Part shown: piece after piece, positions 51,385-59,349 of the stretch | Layout: each line of letters begins with the position of its first letter | How positions within the stretch are numbered: the stretch's first letter is position 1 | NCBI RefSeq assembly: GCF_000179595.2 | Contig: NZ_JH556659.1 | Coordinates: forward strand, 1,169,392 to 1,233,391 | Direction of reading: 5' to 3' | Source of the DNA: Acetivibrio cellulolyticus CD2 | Lineage (GTDB): Bacteria > Bacillota > Clostridia > Acetivibrionales > Acetivibrionaceae | DNA: 64,000 nt | Notes under the pieces: generated by a model | What the model saw: only the letters and a program-made list of their open reading frames with translations | What the model was told of the DNA's origin: nothing | The model's database searches: none | Position numbers and translations under genes: made by a program

Positions 51385-51587
51385 TTACGCCTCTTTCGAA
51401 CTAAGTGAAAGCGGCAAAAGCAAAGTTGCTCGATGCTTGGAGCTTTTATTTAGGAGAATTTACAAAGCAAGCCTCCTAATTGTAAAAAATGTAGTATAAA
51501 GTAATAATGAACTATTACCGATATAACTATAGTTATAAGATAGTAGAAATAGGCTTTACTATGAATTCATCGCTAAAGGTGGATACT

Positions 51588-53288
51588 ATGAAGAAACAAG
51601 TGCGAAAAAGGCTGGGGGATCTTCTGCTGGAAGTTGGTCTTATTACACCTGAACAACTTGAAAATGCACTGAAGATCCAGAAGACTACAGGAAAAAAACT
51701 GGGTGAAGTTCTGATTGCAGAAGGGGTTGTAACTCACGAAAATATTATTGAAGTTCTGGAGTTTCAGCTGGGTATTCCTCATGTCGATTTGGAGAAATAC
51801 AATATAAATCAGGCTGCAACCATGCTGGTTCCTGAAGGTCTTGCAAGAAGATATGAACTTATTCCCATTTCCCAGCAAAATGGCATGCTTACAGTTGCGA
51901 TGAGTGATCCTTTAAATGTTTTTGCAATTGATGATGTTACTATATATTCAGGTATGGAAGTTCAGCCTGTTATTGCTTCTTCTTCGGAAATAATTAAAGC
52001 AATCGGCAAGTATTACGGTAAACAACATGCATTAAGAGCTGTAGAGGAATTTAAAAAGGAAAATGAATCATCATTAAGGATAAACTCCGAAAACTCTGAA
52101 GATCGGCTAAGTGATGAAGTCAGCAATGCTCCTGCGGTTAAGCTGGTTAATTCAATTATTGAGCAGGCTGTGAGAAATAAGGCAAGTGATATCCATATAG
52201 AGCCTTTTGCTCAATTTATTAAAATCAGATTTCGTACAGACGGAGAAATGCACGAAGTAATGAAGACAGAAATCGGCATTATGAATGCTCTTGCAACGCG
52301 TATAAAAATAATTTCCGGTATGAATATTACGGAAAAAAGGTCTCCACAGGATGGTAGGTTTACTGTCAAAGTTGACGACAGGGATTTTGACCTTAGAGTA
52401 TCAATCTTGCCTACTGTGTTTGGAGAGAAGATAGTTATAAGAATAGCTGACAAGAAAGCTTTCGTTGTTTCTAAAGATCAACTTGGCTTTAGTGATGAAG
52501 ATAAGAGTAAGTTTGAGAAAATGCTCAAAAATCCACATGGTATAGTGCTTGTAACGGGCCCGACAGGAAGCGGTAAATCGACAACCTTGTATACTGCACT
52601 GAGTGAAATAAACAAACCGAATATAAATATAATTACCATTGAAGATCCTGTTGAATGTTTGATTGAGGGTGTAAACCATGTTCAAGTAAATAATAAATCG
52701 GGATTGACCTTTGCGTCGGGACTTCGTTCAATACTGAGGCAGGACCCGAACGTAATAATGTTAGGTGAGATAAGGGATGGCGAGACAGCTGAAATAGCTG
52801 TTAGAGCTGCAATTACAGGGCACTTGGTGCTTAGTACTCTTCACACTAATGATGCCCCGGGATCAGTTATAAGATTGATTGACATGGGAATTGAACCGTT
52901 TCTGGTAGCTTCTTCTCTTGTGGGAGTAATAGCGCAAAGGCTTGTCAGAAAAATATGTTACAACTGCAAACAGGAGCATATTGCAACTGACGAAGAACTC
53001 TCTGTGTTGGAGATAGATATACCTGTTCAGTTATACTCGGGAAAAGGTTGTGTTGTTTGTAACGGTACAGGTTACAAGGGAAGAATAGGCATTTATGAGA
53101 TTATGGTACTTACAAGAAAGCATAAGGAACTTATTAATAAAGGCTGTACAGAGGAAGAATTAAGAAAATTGTCCATTGAAAACGGAATGAAATCGTTAAA
53201 AGATAATGCTCGGCTATTAGTGCTGGAGGGGAAAATTAGCATTGAGGAAATGATAAAGATTACATTTTCCAATGAAGAAAAATCATAA
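51588..53288 (+). CDS. pilB: Type IV pilus extension ATPase PilB
   Basis: PilB powers pilus assembly at the inner face of the membrane. The 566-residue protein has two N-terminal MshEN-type motifs, RLGDLLLEVGLITPEQ with LENALKIQ (8-31) and KLGEVLIAEGVVTHEN with IIEVLEFQ (37-60), the pattern that binds c-di-GMP in MshE. The ATPase domain has GPTGSGKSTT, IEDPVE, LGEIRDGETA, LSTLHTN, and a zinc tetracysteine (CYNCKQ ... CVVCNGTG). I start at ATG 51588 after AAAGGTGG; the frame is open from 51507 but lacks a site there. pilT follows. Confidence 0.94.
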   Translation: MKKQVRKRLGDLLLEVGLITPEQLENALKIQKTTGKKLGEVLIAEGVVTHENIIEVLEFQLGIPHVDLEKYNINQAATMLVPEGLARRYELIPISQQNGMLTVAMSDPLNVFAIDDVTIYSGMEVQPVIASSSEIIKAIGKYYGKQHALRAVEEFKKENESSLRINSENSEDRLSDEVSNAPAVKLVNSIIEQAVRNKASDIHIEPFAQFIKIRFRTDGEMHEVMKTEIGIMNALATRIKIISGMNITEKRSPQDGRFTVKVDDRDFDLRVSILPTVFGEKIVIRIADKKAFVVSKDQLGFSDEDKSKFEKMLKNPHGIVLVTGPTGSGKSTTLYTALSEINKPNINIITIEDPVECLIEGVNHVQVNNKSGLTFASGLRSILRQDPNVIMLGEIRDGETAEIAVRAAITGHLVLSTLHTNDAPGSVIRLIDMGIEPFLVASSLVGVIAQRLVRKICYNCKQEHIATDEELSVLEIDIPVQLYSGKGCVVCNGTGYKGRIGIYEIMVLTRKHKELINKGCTEEELRKLSIENGMKSLKDNARLLVLEGKISIEEMIKITFSNEEKS

Positions 53289-53353
53289 ATTTGTGAATTA
53301 CTTGTGGTATAATTAAGGCTATTTTTAACGAAAGCAAGCAAGGAGGATTATGA

Positions 53354-54409
53354 ATGAATCTTGAAGCGCTTTTTAGAGCAACGGTTGAACAGGGAGGATC
53401 AGACCTGCACCTTACAGTAGGGGTACCACCTACCATAAGAAAGAATGGAAGACTGATAAGGTTGGAAGATAAGGCACTTGATGCAAAAGAAACTGAAGCA
53501 TTTGTAAGACAGTTGGTTTCCGAAAAACAGATGGAAGAACTCGAGAAAAGAGGGCAGGTTGACTTATCTTTTTCATGGGATGGCATTGGACGTTTCAGGA
53601 TTAATGCTTTTAAGCAAAGAGGTTCCTTTGGAGCCGCTATAAGGCTCGTAAATTCAGTGGTAAAGACTGTAGCGGAGTTAGGACTGCCGGGTATAGTTAC
53701 TGAACTTGCAAGAAAAACCAAGGGCTTGATTCTTGTAACTGGTCCTACCGGGAGCGGAAAATCAACAACACTTGCTTCGATAATAAACCAGATAAATGAA
53801 GAGAGAGATTGTCATATTTTGACACTCGAAGATCCTATTGAATACCTCCACAGACACAAAAAATCCATTGTTAATCAGAGGGAGATAGGAAACGATTCTA
53901 CTTCCTATGCAGCTGCGCTAAAAGCTGCACTAAGAGAAGACCCGGATGTAATATTGGTTGGTGAGATGCGTGATATAGATACCATTTCCATAGCAATAAC
54001 AGCTGCCGAGACAGGACATCTTGTCCTTTCAACACTTCATACAACAGGAGCTGCAAGTACAATAGACAGAATCATAGATGTGTTTACGCCACATCAGCAA
54101 CAGCAGATAAGGATACAGTTGTCGGTTATTCTTCAAGGAGTAATATCGCAACAGCTCCTACCGAGAATTGATAAACCAGGTAGGGCTGCTGTTATAGAAA
54201 TTATGGTGGCAACACCTGCCATTAAGAACCTTATCAGAGAGGGAAAAACACATCAAATTGATTCTTTGATCCAGACGGGTGCAAAGTTTGGTATGCAGTC
54301 GATGGATAGCAGTTTGGTGAGCTTGTACAAAAAGGGAATTATAAGTCAGGAGGATGTAATGGCATATGGCTCATCTCAGGAAAACATAATAAGGTTTATG
54401 GGAAGGTAA
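53354..54409 (+). CDS. pilT: Type IV pilus retraction ATPase PilT
   Basis: PilT depolymerises pili, driving twitching and DNA uptake. The 351-residue protein has GSDLHLTVGVPP at the N-terminus, Walker A GPTGSGKST, DPIEYLHRHKKSIVNQREIG, LVGEMRDIDTI, and the retraction motif AIKNLIREGK near the C-terminus. Length is standard. Its stop codon is the very edge of an IS30-family insertion, and its last 21 bases are duplicated on the far side of that element. Confidence 0.95.
   Translation: MNLEALFRATVEQGGSDLHLTVGVPPTIRKNGRLIRLEDKALDAKETEAFVRQLVSEKQMEELEKRGQVDLSFSWDGIGRFRINAFKQRGSFGAAIRLVNSVVKTVAELGLPGIVTELARKTKGLILVTGPTGSGKSTTLASIINQINEERDCHILTLEDPIEYLHRHKKSIVNQREIGNDSTSYAAALKAALREDPDVILVGEMRDIDTISIAITAAETGHLVLSTLHTTGAASTIDRIIDVFTPHQQQQIRIQLSVILQGVISQQLLPRIDKPGRAAVIEIMVATPAIKNLIREGKTHQIDSLIQTGAKFGMQSMDSSLVSLYKKGIISQEDVMAYGSSQENIIRFMGR
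54389..54409 (+). repeat. Left direct repeat flanking the IS30 element
   Basis: ATAAGGTTTATGGGAAGGTA followed by A: the last bases of pilT including the stop. It matches 55799-55819 at 20 of 21 positions. Confidence 0.85.
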
Positions 54410-54510
54410 GTTGTAAAATAAAGTGACGGAAGAAGCAAAAAATTGAGACTCATGGTAAAATCCATTGTATAATGTTTAGCAACCACGAAAAACAAACAAA
54501 GGAGAAAACC

Positions 54511-55576
54511 ATGAGCCAGATTAATAATACCGCAAAAACAAAAAAATATAAACACCTAAAAGCAAGAGAAAGATATAGTATTGAAATATTGTTAAAAGAG
54601 GGATTAAAACCTTATGAAATAGCACAGCGCATGCAAAGAGGTATCAGAACAATAGAAAGAGAAATATCGAGGGGAAAGATAAAGCTTGTGAACTCTGATT
54701 TGACTTACAGAGAAGAATATTGTGCAGATGTAGGGCAACGAATATATTATGAGAATGCAAGGAACAAAGGACCTGGATTAAAGATAGGTAAAGACCACAA
54801 ATTAGTCAAACACATAGAAAAAAAGATTGTAAAAGAAAAGTATTCCCCAGATGCAGTGATAGGAGAGATAGAAGCGAAAGGCTTAGAGTTTGAGACCCAA
54901 ATATGTACAAAGACAGTATATAACTATATAGATTCGAGAGATGTGTTCTTAAACCTTACAAATATAGATCTTCCAGTGGAAAAAAGCTGGGCAAAAGGAA
55001 AAACTTATAAGAAAAATAAAAAATCCCGCATAAAAAATTTAAAAGGAACAAGCAATTGAAGAAAAGGCCTACAAAAATTGATAAGCGCGAGGGAATATGG
55101 ACATTGGGAAAATGAATTGTGTTGTTGGAAACGTGAAGGGGAAAGGTGCAGTATTACTGGTTTTAAGTGAGAGAAGTATACGCGAGGAAATAATAATCAA
55201 AATGCCATCAAAGACACAAGAATCAGTAGTAGCAGCACTAGATTGTTTGGAGAAGAAATATGGTAAATCATTTAAGGATAAATTCAAAACAATAACAGTG
55301 GATAATGGTAGTGAATTTCTTGATTATGAAGGCATAGAACGGTCTGTGAGGGCTGGAAAAGATAAAAGGGTGAAACTATATTATGCACATCCATATAGCT
55401 CCTGGGAAAGAGGCACAAACGAAAATACAAACAAGCTAATACGCCGATTTATACCAAAAGGAACAGATATAGGGAGAATAAGTAAAAAGACGATAAAATG
55501 GATAGAAACATGGATAAATAACTATCCAAGACGAATATTAGCATATAAGTCTGCAATTGATATGGCTGCAAGTTAA
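54511..55576 (+). pseudogene. IS30-family transposase, broken by clustered frameshifts
   Basis: ATG 54511 follows AAAGGAG. The first part (to 55059) has the IS30 N-terminal helix-turn-helix, YKHLKARERYSIEILLKEG then RMQRGIRTIEREISRG. The DDE part resumes at about 55113 (NCVVGNVKGKGAVLLVLSER, TVDNGSEF, WERGTNENTN). Between 55052 and 55113, four single-base additions are needed to explain the shifts, near 55054, 55062-55065, 55091-55093 and 55109-55112. The first catalytic Asp, normally in WEMD, is Asn. The copy is therefore doubly defective unless the shifts are sequencing errors. Confidence 0.85.
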
Positions 55577-55579
55577 AAC

Positions 55580-55725
55580 CTTGGGACTCTGTCCCAAGCC
55601 CTGTCCTCGCCAGAAGGCAGCCGGTCTGTCATAACAGACCGGGAACAAAAGGATGATAGTGCAATGGATGTAAAGGGTCTCCGGCTTTGCCTACGATGAA
55701 CGAGCTATGCTCGCCCTTGACATCC
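55580..55725 (+). other. Three consecutive hairpins in the noncoding 3' part of the IS30 element
   Basis: CTTGGGAC-TCT-GTCCCAAG (55580-55598), CCGGTCTGT-CATA-ACAGACCGG (55621-55642), and a branched structure in which GGATGTAAAGGG (55666-55677) pairs with CCCTTGACATCC (55714-55725) around CGAGC-TAT-GCTCG. They may insulate the element from read-through or be a small RNA. Confidence 0.6.
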
Positions 55726-55798
55726 CGAACAATAGTGCCAATAGTTTGCATTATACAAGTTTACCAAAATTTTACCGTCACTTTAACTTGCAATTTAT

Positions 55799-55819
55799 AT
55801 AAGGTTTATGGGAATGTAA
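55799..55819 (+). repeat. Right direct repeat flanking the IS30 element
   Basis: ATAAGGTTTATGGGAATGTA followed by A, a near-copy of the pilT end at 54389-54409 with one mismatch (T for G). Confidence 0.85.
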
Positions 55820-55827
55820 AATGATTA

Positions 55828-55856
55828 TTGTAAATATGGATAATTTGTGATATAAT
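55828..55856 (+). promoter_or_regulatory. Candidate sigma-A promoter for pilC and downstream pilus genes
   Basis: TTGTAA (55828-55833), a 17-base spacer and TATAAT (55851-55856). It lies just right of the IS30 element, so the downstream pilus genes can be expressed despite the insertion. The leader to pilC is about 250 bases. Confidence 0.62.
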
Positions 55857-56080
55857 TTAAATATGTAAAAAAAGGATTCATTTGTCTATTCATGTTTTAT
55901 TTCATATATATAATTCAAAAAAGGATTTTGTATTCATAGTTGTGTAATTCTTTAAGACTCTAGAGTTGTGTTCTGTAGTGTTTCTAAATATAAAGGAAAT
56001 TCTCTGTATATAATTGTAACAAATATCAAATTTCTCTAATAATTGCATGATGAAGGTTGCGTTGGATTGTTTTGGTTTTG

Positions 56081-56100
56081 CCTAAAACCGGAGTTTTAGG
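56081..56100 (+). promoter_or_regulatory. Hairpin abutting the pilC ribosome site
   Basis: CCTAAAAC (56081-56088) pairs perfectly with GTTTTAGG (56093-56100) around CGGA. Its 3' arm overlaps the first bases of the AGGAGGAGGA ribosome site. Confidence 0.6.
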
Positions 56101-56111
56101 AGGAGGACAAT

Positions 56112-57326
56112 GTGGCTACTTATAATTACAGAGCAAAAACAGTTACTGGAAACATTTCTGCAGGTAAAATTGATGCAACAGATAAAAATATGGTTGTATC
56201 ACTTCTTAAGAATAGAGGTCTTTACCCGCTTGAGATTAGCGAGCTGAATTTACTTGATAAAGATTTAAAAATGGGTTCGGGTAAGAAAATACCCTTAAAG
56301 GATTTGTCTGTATTCTGTAAGCAGTTTTATACCATGGCTGATGCCGGCGTAACGATAATCGGTTCGTTGGATTTGCTTAGAAGGCAGACAGAAAACCGTA
56401 AATTGGCCAATATACTCAGCAAGGTTTATGAAGATGTACAGAAAGGTATGTCACTTTCAGAAGCAATGAAAGTACATAAAAGTGAGTTCCCTACTATTGT
56501 TATTAGTATGATTGAAATAGGGGAAATCAGCGGTAATCTTGATACTGTGCTGGATAGATTGGCAACTTACCTGGAAAAGGACAATAAAGTTAAACAAAAG
56601 ATTAAGACGTCTATGGTATATCCAAAAGCTATTGGTGGTATAGCTATTGTTGCTGTAATATTCATGATGATTTTTGTTGTCCCCAATTTTATAACCATGT
56701 TTAAAGGTATGGGAAGTGAGCTCCCTTTACCGACAAGAATACTTCTAGCTATAAGCGACACATTTAAAAACATTTGGTTTCTGCTTGGTGCATCTATTGT
56801 TATTCCCAGCCTGGTTATTGCATATAAAAAATTTATAAAGACAGAGAGAGGAAAGTACATATATGACAAGATTGTACTTGGCCTTCCAATTGTAGGCAAG
56901 AATATGAGGAAAATAATCGCATCACGTTTTAGTAGATCTTTAAGTTTGATGTTAAAGACTGGTGTGCCCCTTATCCAGGCGCTGGAGGTGGTAGGAAACT
57001 TACTTGATAATGAAGTGGTTAACAAAGGTATGATAAAAGTTAAAGAAGACATCAAAAGAGGCTCAGGTTTAGCTGAACCTTTGGAGGCAGTAGGTATATT
57101 TCCCGTAATGGTAACTCATATGATCAGTATTGGAGAAGAAGCAGGATCTCTCGACTCTATTGTAGAAAAGGTGGCGGATTTCTACGATGATGAGTTAGAC
57201 GCATCTATTGGAAAAATACTTGCAATGCTAGAACCTCTCATGATTGTAGCAATGGCTGTGGTTATTGGAGGGATAGTTATTGCAATGATTCTTCCCATCT
57301 TCTCAATGTACCAAAATGTAACGTAA
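56112..57326 (+). CDS. pilC: Type IV pilus inner-membrane platform protein PilC
   Basis: PilC (GspF family) is the membrane platform on which PilB and PilT act. The 404-residue protein has two repeated T2SSF domains, each with a cytosolic helical bundle (FCKQFYTMADAGVTIIGSL; SRSLSLMLKTGVPLIQALEV) and about three membrane helices in all. The start is GTG at 56112 (MATYNYRAKT), eight bases after AGGAGGAGG; an ATG two bases earlier is in the wrong frame. The upstream leader contains the hairpin at 56081. Confidence 0.95.
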   Translation: MATYNYRAKTVTGNISAGKIDATDKNMVVSLLKNRGLYPLEISELNLLDKDLKMGSGKKIPLKDLSVFCKQFYTMADAGVTIIGSLDLLRRQTENRKLANILSKVYEDVQKGMSLSEAMKVHKSEFPTIVISMIEIGEISGNLDTVLDRLATYLEKDNKVKQKIKTSMVYPKAIGGIAIVAVIFMMIFVVPNFITMFKGMGSELPLPTRILLAISDTFKNIWFLLGASIVIPSLVIAYKKFIKTERGKYIYDKIVLGLPIVGKNMRKIIASRFSRSLSLMLKTGVPLIQALEVVGNLLDNEVVNKGMIKVKEDIKRGSGLAEPLEAVGIFPVMVTHMISIGEEAGSLDSIVEKVADFYDDELDASIGKILAMLEPLMIVAMAVVIGGIVIAMILPIFSMYQNVT

Positions 57327-57349
57327 TCAAAAACATAGGAGGTATTTGT

Positions 57350-57736
57350 ATGTTCAAAGGAATGAATAAGAAAAGAAAAAACAGTAAAGGGTTTACACTC
57401 GTAGAATTAATCGTTGTTGTTGCTATTTTAGGTATATTGGCGGCTGTTGCAGTTCCTTCAGTTCTTGGTTACCTCGATAGTGCAAAAGTTAATACCGATA
57501 ATTCTAATGCAAAAGAAATAGAAGCCGCTATTTTAAGACTCGCTGCAAATAACAAGATTACATTAGGCGATACACCGACATCAGCTGCTTCAATAACAGA
57601 AGCAGTTAAGTTGGAAATTGATATGCCTGCTGTTCAACAAACTGGATATGGATTCTATTATGATCCTAAAACAGGAAGAGTTAAATGCGTTAAGACTTCG
57701 GAGGCTGCATCTACTTTACAGGCAATTCCGCAATAG
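57350..57736 (+). CDS. Major-type type IV prepilin
   Basis: The 128-residue precursor has a short basic leader and the class III signal GFTLVELIVVVAILGILAAVAVPSV. PilD should cut after Gly14, leaving Phe15 as the first residue and Glu19 as the conserved Glu5. The mature part is about 114 residues with a typical alpha-helical spine and one lone Cys near the end (RVKCVKTSE). AGGAGGT lies upstream. Its place after pilC and a strong 3' hairpin suggest it is the major pilin. Confidence 0.93.
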   Translation: MFKGMNKKRKNSKGFTLVELIVVVAILGILAAVAVPSVLGYLDSAKVNTDNSNAKEIEAAILRLAANNKITLGDTPTSAASITEAVKLEIDMPAVQQTGYGFYYDPKTGRVKCVKTSEAASTLQAIPQ

Positions 57737-57813
57737 AAAGTAATTTGTCTAATAAACTGCTGCTAATGTAGCATTCAATGTTGTTTAAGAATATGGTATA
57801 TTTTAGAATAAAT

Positions 57814-57847
57814 AGTTACATGGCTGACGCCACTCAGCCTTGTAACT
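57814..57847 (+). terminator. Long hairpin downstream of the pilin gene
   Basis: AGTTACA-T-GGCTGA pairs with TCAGCC-T-TGTAACT around CGCCAC, followed by TATTTTAT. It may terminate part of the transcription or protect the abundant pilin message. Confidence 0.7.
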
Positions 57848-57871
57848 TATTTTATATTGATTACTCATAAA

Positions 57872-57894
57872 CCTTTTTACATAAAGGCTTTTTT
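57872..57894 (+). terminator. Second hairpin before pilD
   Basis: CCTTT (57872-57876) and AAAGG (57883-57887) with a T run after it. A weak stem but a good tract. Confidence 0.5.
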
Positions 57895-57939
57895 CCTATA
57901 TAATATAAATAAAATCTATATACAGAAGAGGAAAAATAA

Positions 57940-58743
57940 ATGGAAATTATTTTGCTTATATATGTGACAGTTATTGGAGTAGTTATTGGTTCCTTTTTAA
58001 ATGTATGTATTTATCGTATTCCGAAGGAGGAGAATATAGCTTACCCTCCATCACATTGCGGCAGTTGCGGTAAGAGACTGACGGCAGTTGACCTTGTTCC
58101 TGTTTTCAGTTGGTTATTTCTTAAGGGTAAGTGCAGGTATTGCGGCAGTAAGATATCGCCAAGATATGCCATTGTTGAGTCTTTAACGGGACTTACTTTT
58201 GCGCTTTTATATAATAAATTTGGAATTTCAGTAGATTTACTATGTTCCGCTTTTCTTATGTCAATTCTCATAGCAGTATTTTTTATTGATATAGACCACA
58301 GGATAATACCTGATGAACTGGTTGTTGCAGGACTTGTGGCAGGAGGTATTACAATTATATATAACGCTTTTTTCCCTATGAAGATATTTGGTGAAGGGGG
58401 AAAGTGGTGGGATCCTATACTTGGAATGTTTGCCGGTTCGGTTACGTTGTTGGTTGTTGGGTTAATAGGAATGTTAATTTATAAAACTGATGATGCAATG
58501 GGGGGCGGAGATATAAAGATATTTGCTCCGATAGGTATTTTCCTGGGATGGAAAATGACCTTTATTGCTTTGTTGGCATCTATTGTTCTAGCAGGGTTAA
58601 TAAGCCTTATTCTGGTTATCATAAAGGTAAAGGGCAGGAAAAGTACTATCCCATTTGGACCATTTATTGTAATGGGCACTCTAATTACGTATCTTTATGG
58701 CTGGGATATTTTGAAATGGTATGTCAGCAGTTTGCTTTTCTGA
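57940..58743 (+). CDS. pilD: Prepilin peptidase/methyltransferase PilD
   Basis: PilD cleaves prepilin leaders and methylates the new N-terminus. The 267-residue membrane protein has the methylase-type N-terminal loop with two CxxC pairs (CGSCGKR, CRYCGSK) and the aspartic protease residues in FFIDIDHRIIPDE and GGGDIKIF (GxGD motif). About seven membrane helices. It serves the pilin and the minor prepilins of this locus. Confidence 0.95.
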   Translation: MEIILLIYVTVIGVVIGSFLNVCIYRIPKEENIAYPPSHCGSCGKRLTAVDLVPVFSWLFLKGKCRYCGSKISPRYAIVESLTGLTFALLYNKFGISVDLLCSAFLMSILIAVFFIDIDHRIIPDELVVAGLVAGGITIIYNAFFPMKIFGEGGKWWDPILGMFAGSVTLLVVGLIGMLIYKTDDAMGGGDIKIFAPIGIFLGWKMTFIALLASIVLAGLISLILVIIKVKGRKSTIPFGPFIVMGTLITYLYGWDILKWYVSSLLF

Positions 58744-58988
58744 TATTAAAGCTTTCAATAAAATGGCTATATAGATAACGAACACCGAAGGTAAATCTAT
58801 ATAGCATTTAAACGTTATCTAATTTATATGAAAAACATCCTTTAAATTTAGTTTTAGAGTTTTTCGTCTATATTATTTTCAAAAAATTATTATTTAAATT
58901 ATTAATTTGTACGATATAGTTTTTAGAGATTGAGGAGAATATAGTTTTTTTGAGAGATAAAAAGAATAATCGGCAGGAGGATTATACT

Positions 58989-59255
58989 ATGCCCCAAATT
59001 AAAAATTATATGGAAGAAATAGTCTTTTCTTTAATGAAGGAAGTTTTGGATGATATAAATGTCTGCAGCTGTGAAAAGTGCATTCTCGATATAGCAGCAA
59101 TAGCGTTAAATGATCTGCCTTCAAGATACATTGTAAGTGAAAGAGGCGAACTGTATTCTAAAGTAAATTCTTTGAAACAGCAGTTTGAAGTGGATGTAAT
59201 AGCAGCTATTACAAAGGCTGCTGTGCTTGTCAAACGTAGACCCAGACATGAGTAA
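58989..59255 (+). CDS. ComFB-family protein
   Basis: The 88-residue protein matches the late-competence ComFB family: NYMEEIVFSLMKEVLDDINVC, CSCEKCILDIAAIALNDLPSRYIV and GELYSKV. The Cys cluster may bind metal. ComFB is encoded in the comF operon in Bacillus, where its role is unclear; in cyanobacteria family members have been described as cyclic-dinucleotide receptors. ATG 58989 has GCAGGAGG upstream; the frame from 58950 precedes that site. Its position within a pilus operon suggests a link to pilus or DNA-uptake control. Confidence 0.85.
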   Translation: MPQIKNYMEEIVFSLMKEVLDDINVCSCEKCILDIAAIALNDLPSRYIVSERGELYSKVNSLKQQFEVDVIAAITKAAVLVKRRPRHE

Positions 59256-59349
59256 ATTAAGGCCCAAAGTAAATGAAAGCCCAAAGTAAATGAAAGCTGT
59301 GAACTTAAAATGAGGAGCTATTTTATCTTTCAGTTTGGAGTGAGAGCTT

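Larger units (their letters stand above)
54410..55798 (+). mobile_element. IS30-family insertion sequence, degenerate
   Basis: The element is about 1.39 kb. Its ends are imperfect inverted repeats of about 22 bases sharing TAAAGTGACGG (left, about 54411-54429; right, about 55775-55797). It contains a frameshifted IS30 transposase and a structured noncoding 3' part. It sits exactly between pilT and the pilC promoter. A 21-bp near-perfect direct repeat flanks it, far longer than the 2-3 bp typical of IS30 but like the long duplications reported for IS1630. Confidence 0.82.

Noticed and set aside
51507-51587. N-terminal extension of PilB
   Set aside because: The extension has no ribosome site and precedes the conserved MshEN start; ATG 51588 is well placed.
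55820-57350. c-di-GMP riboswitch in the pilus locus
   Set aside because: I looked for the GEMM-type conserved blocks in the pilC and pilin leaders and did not find them.
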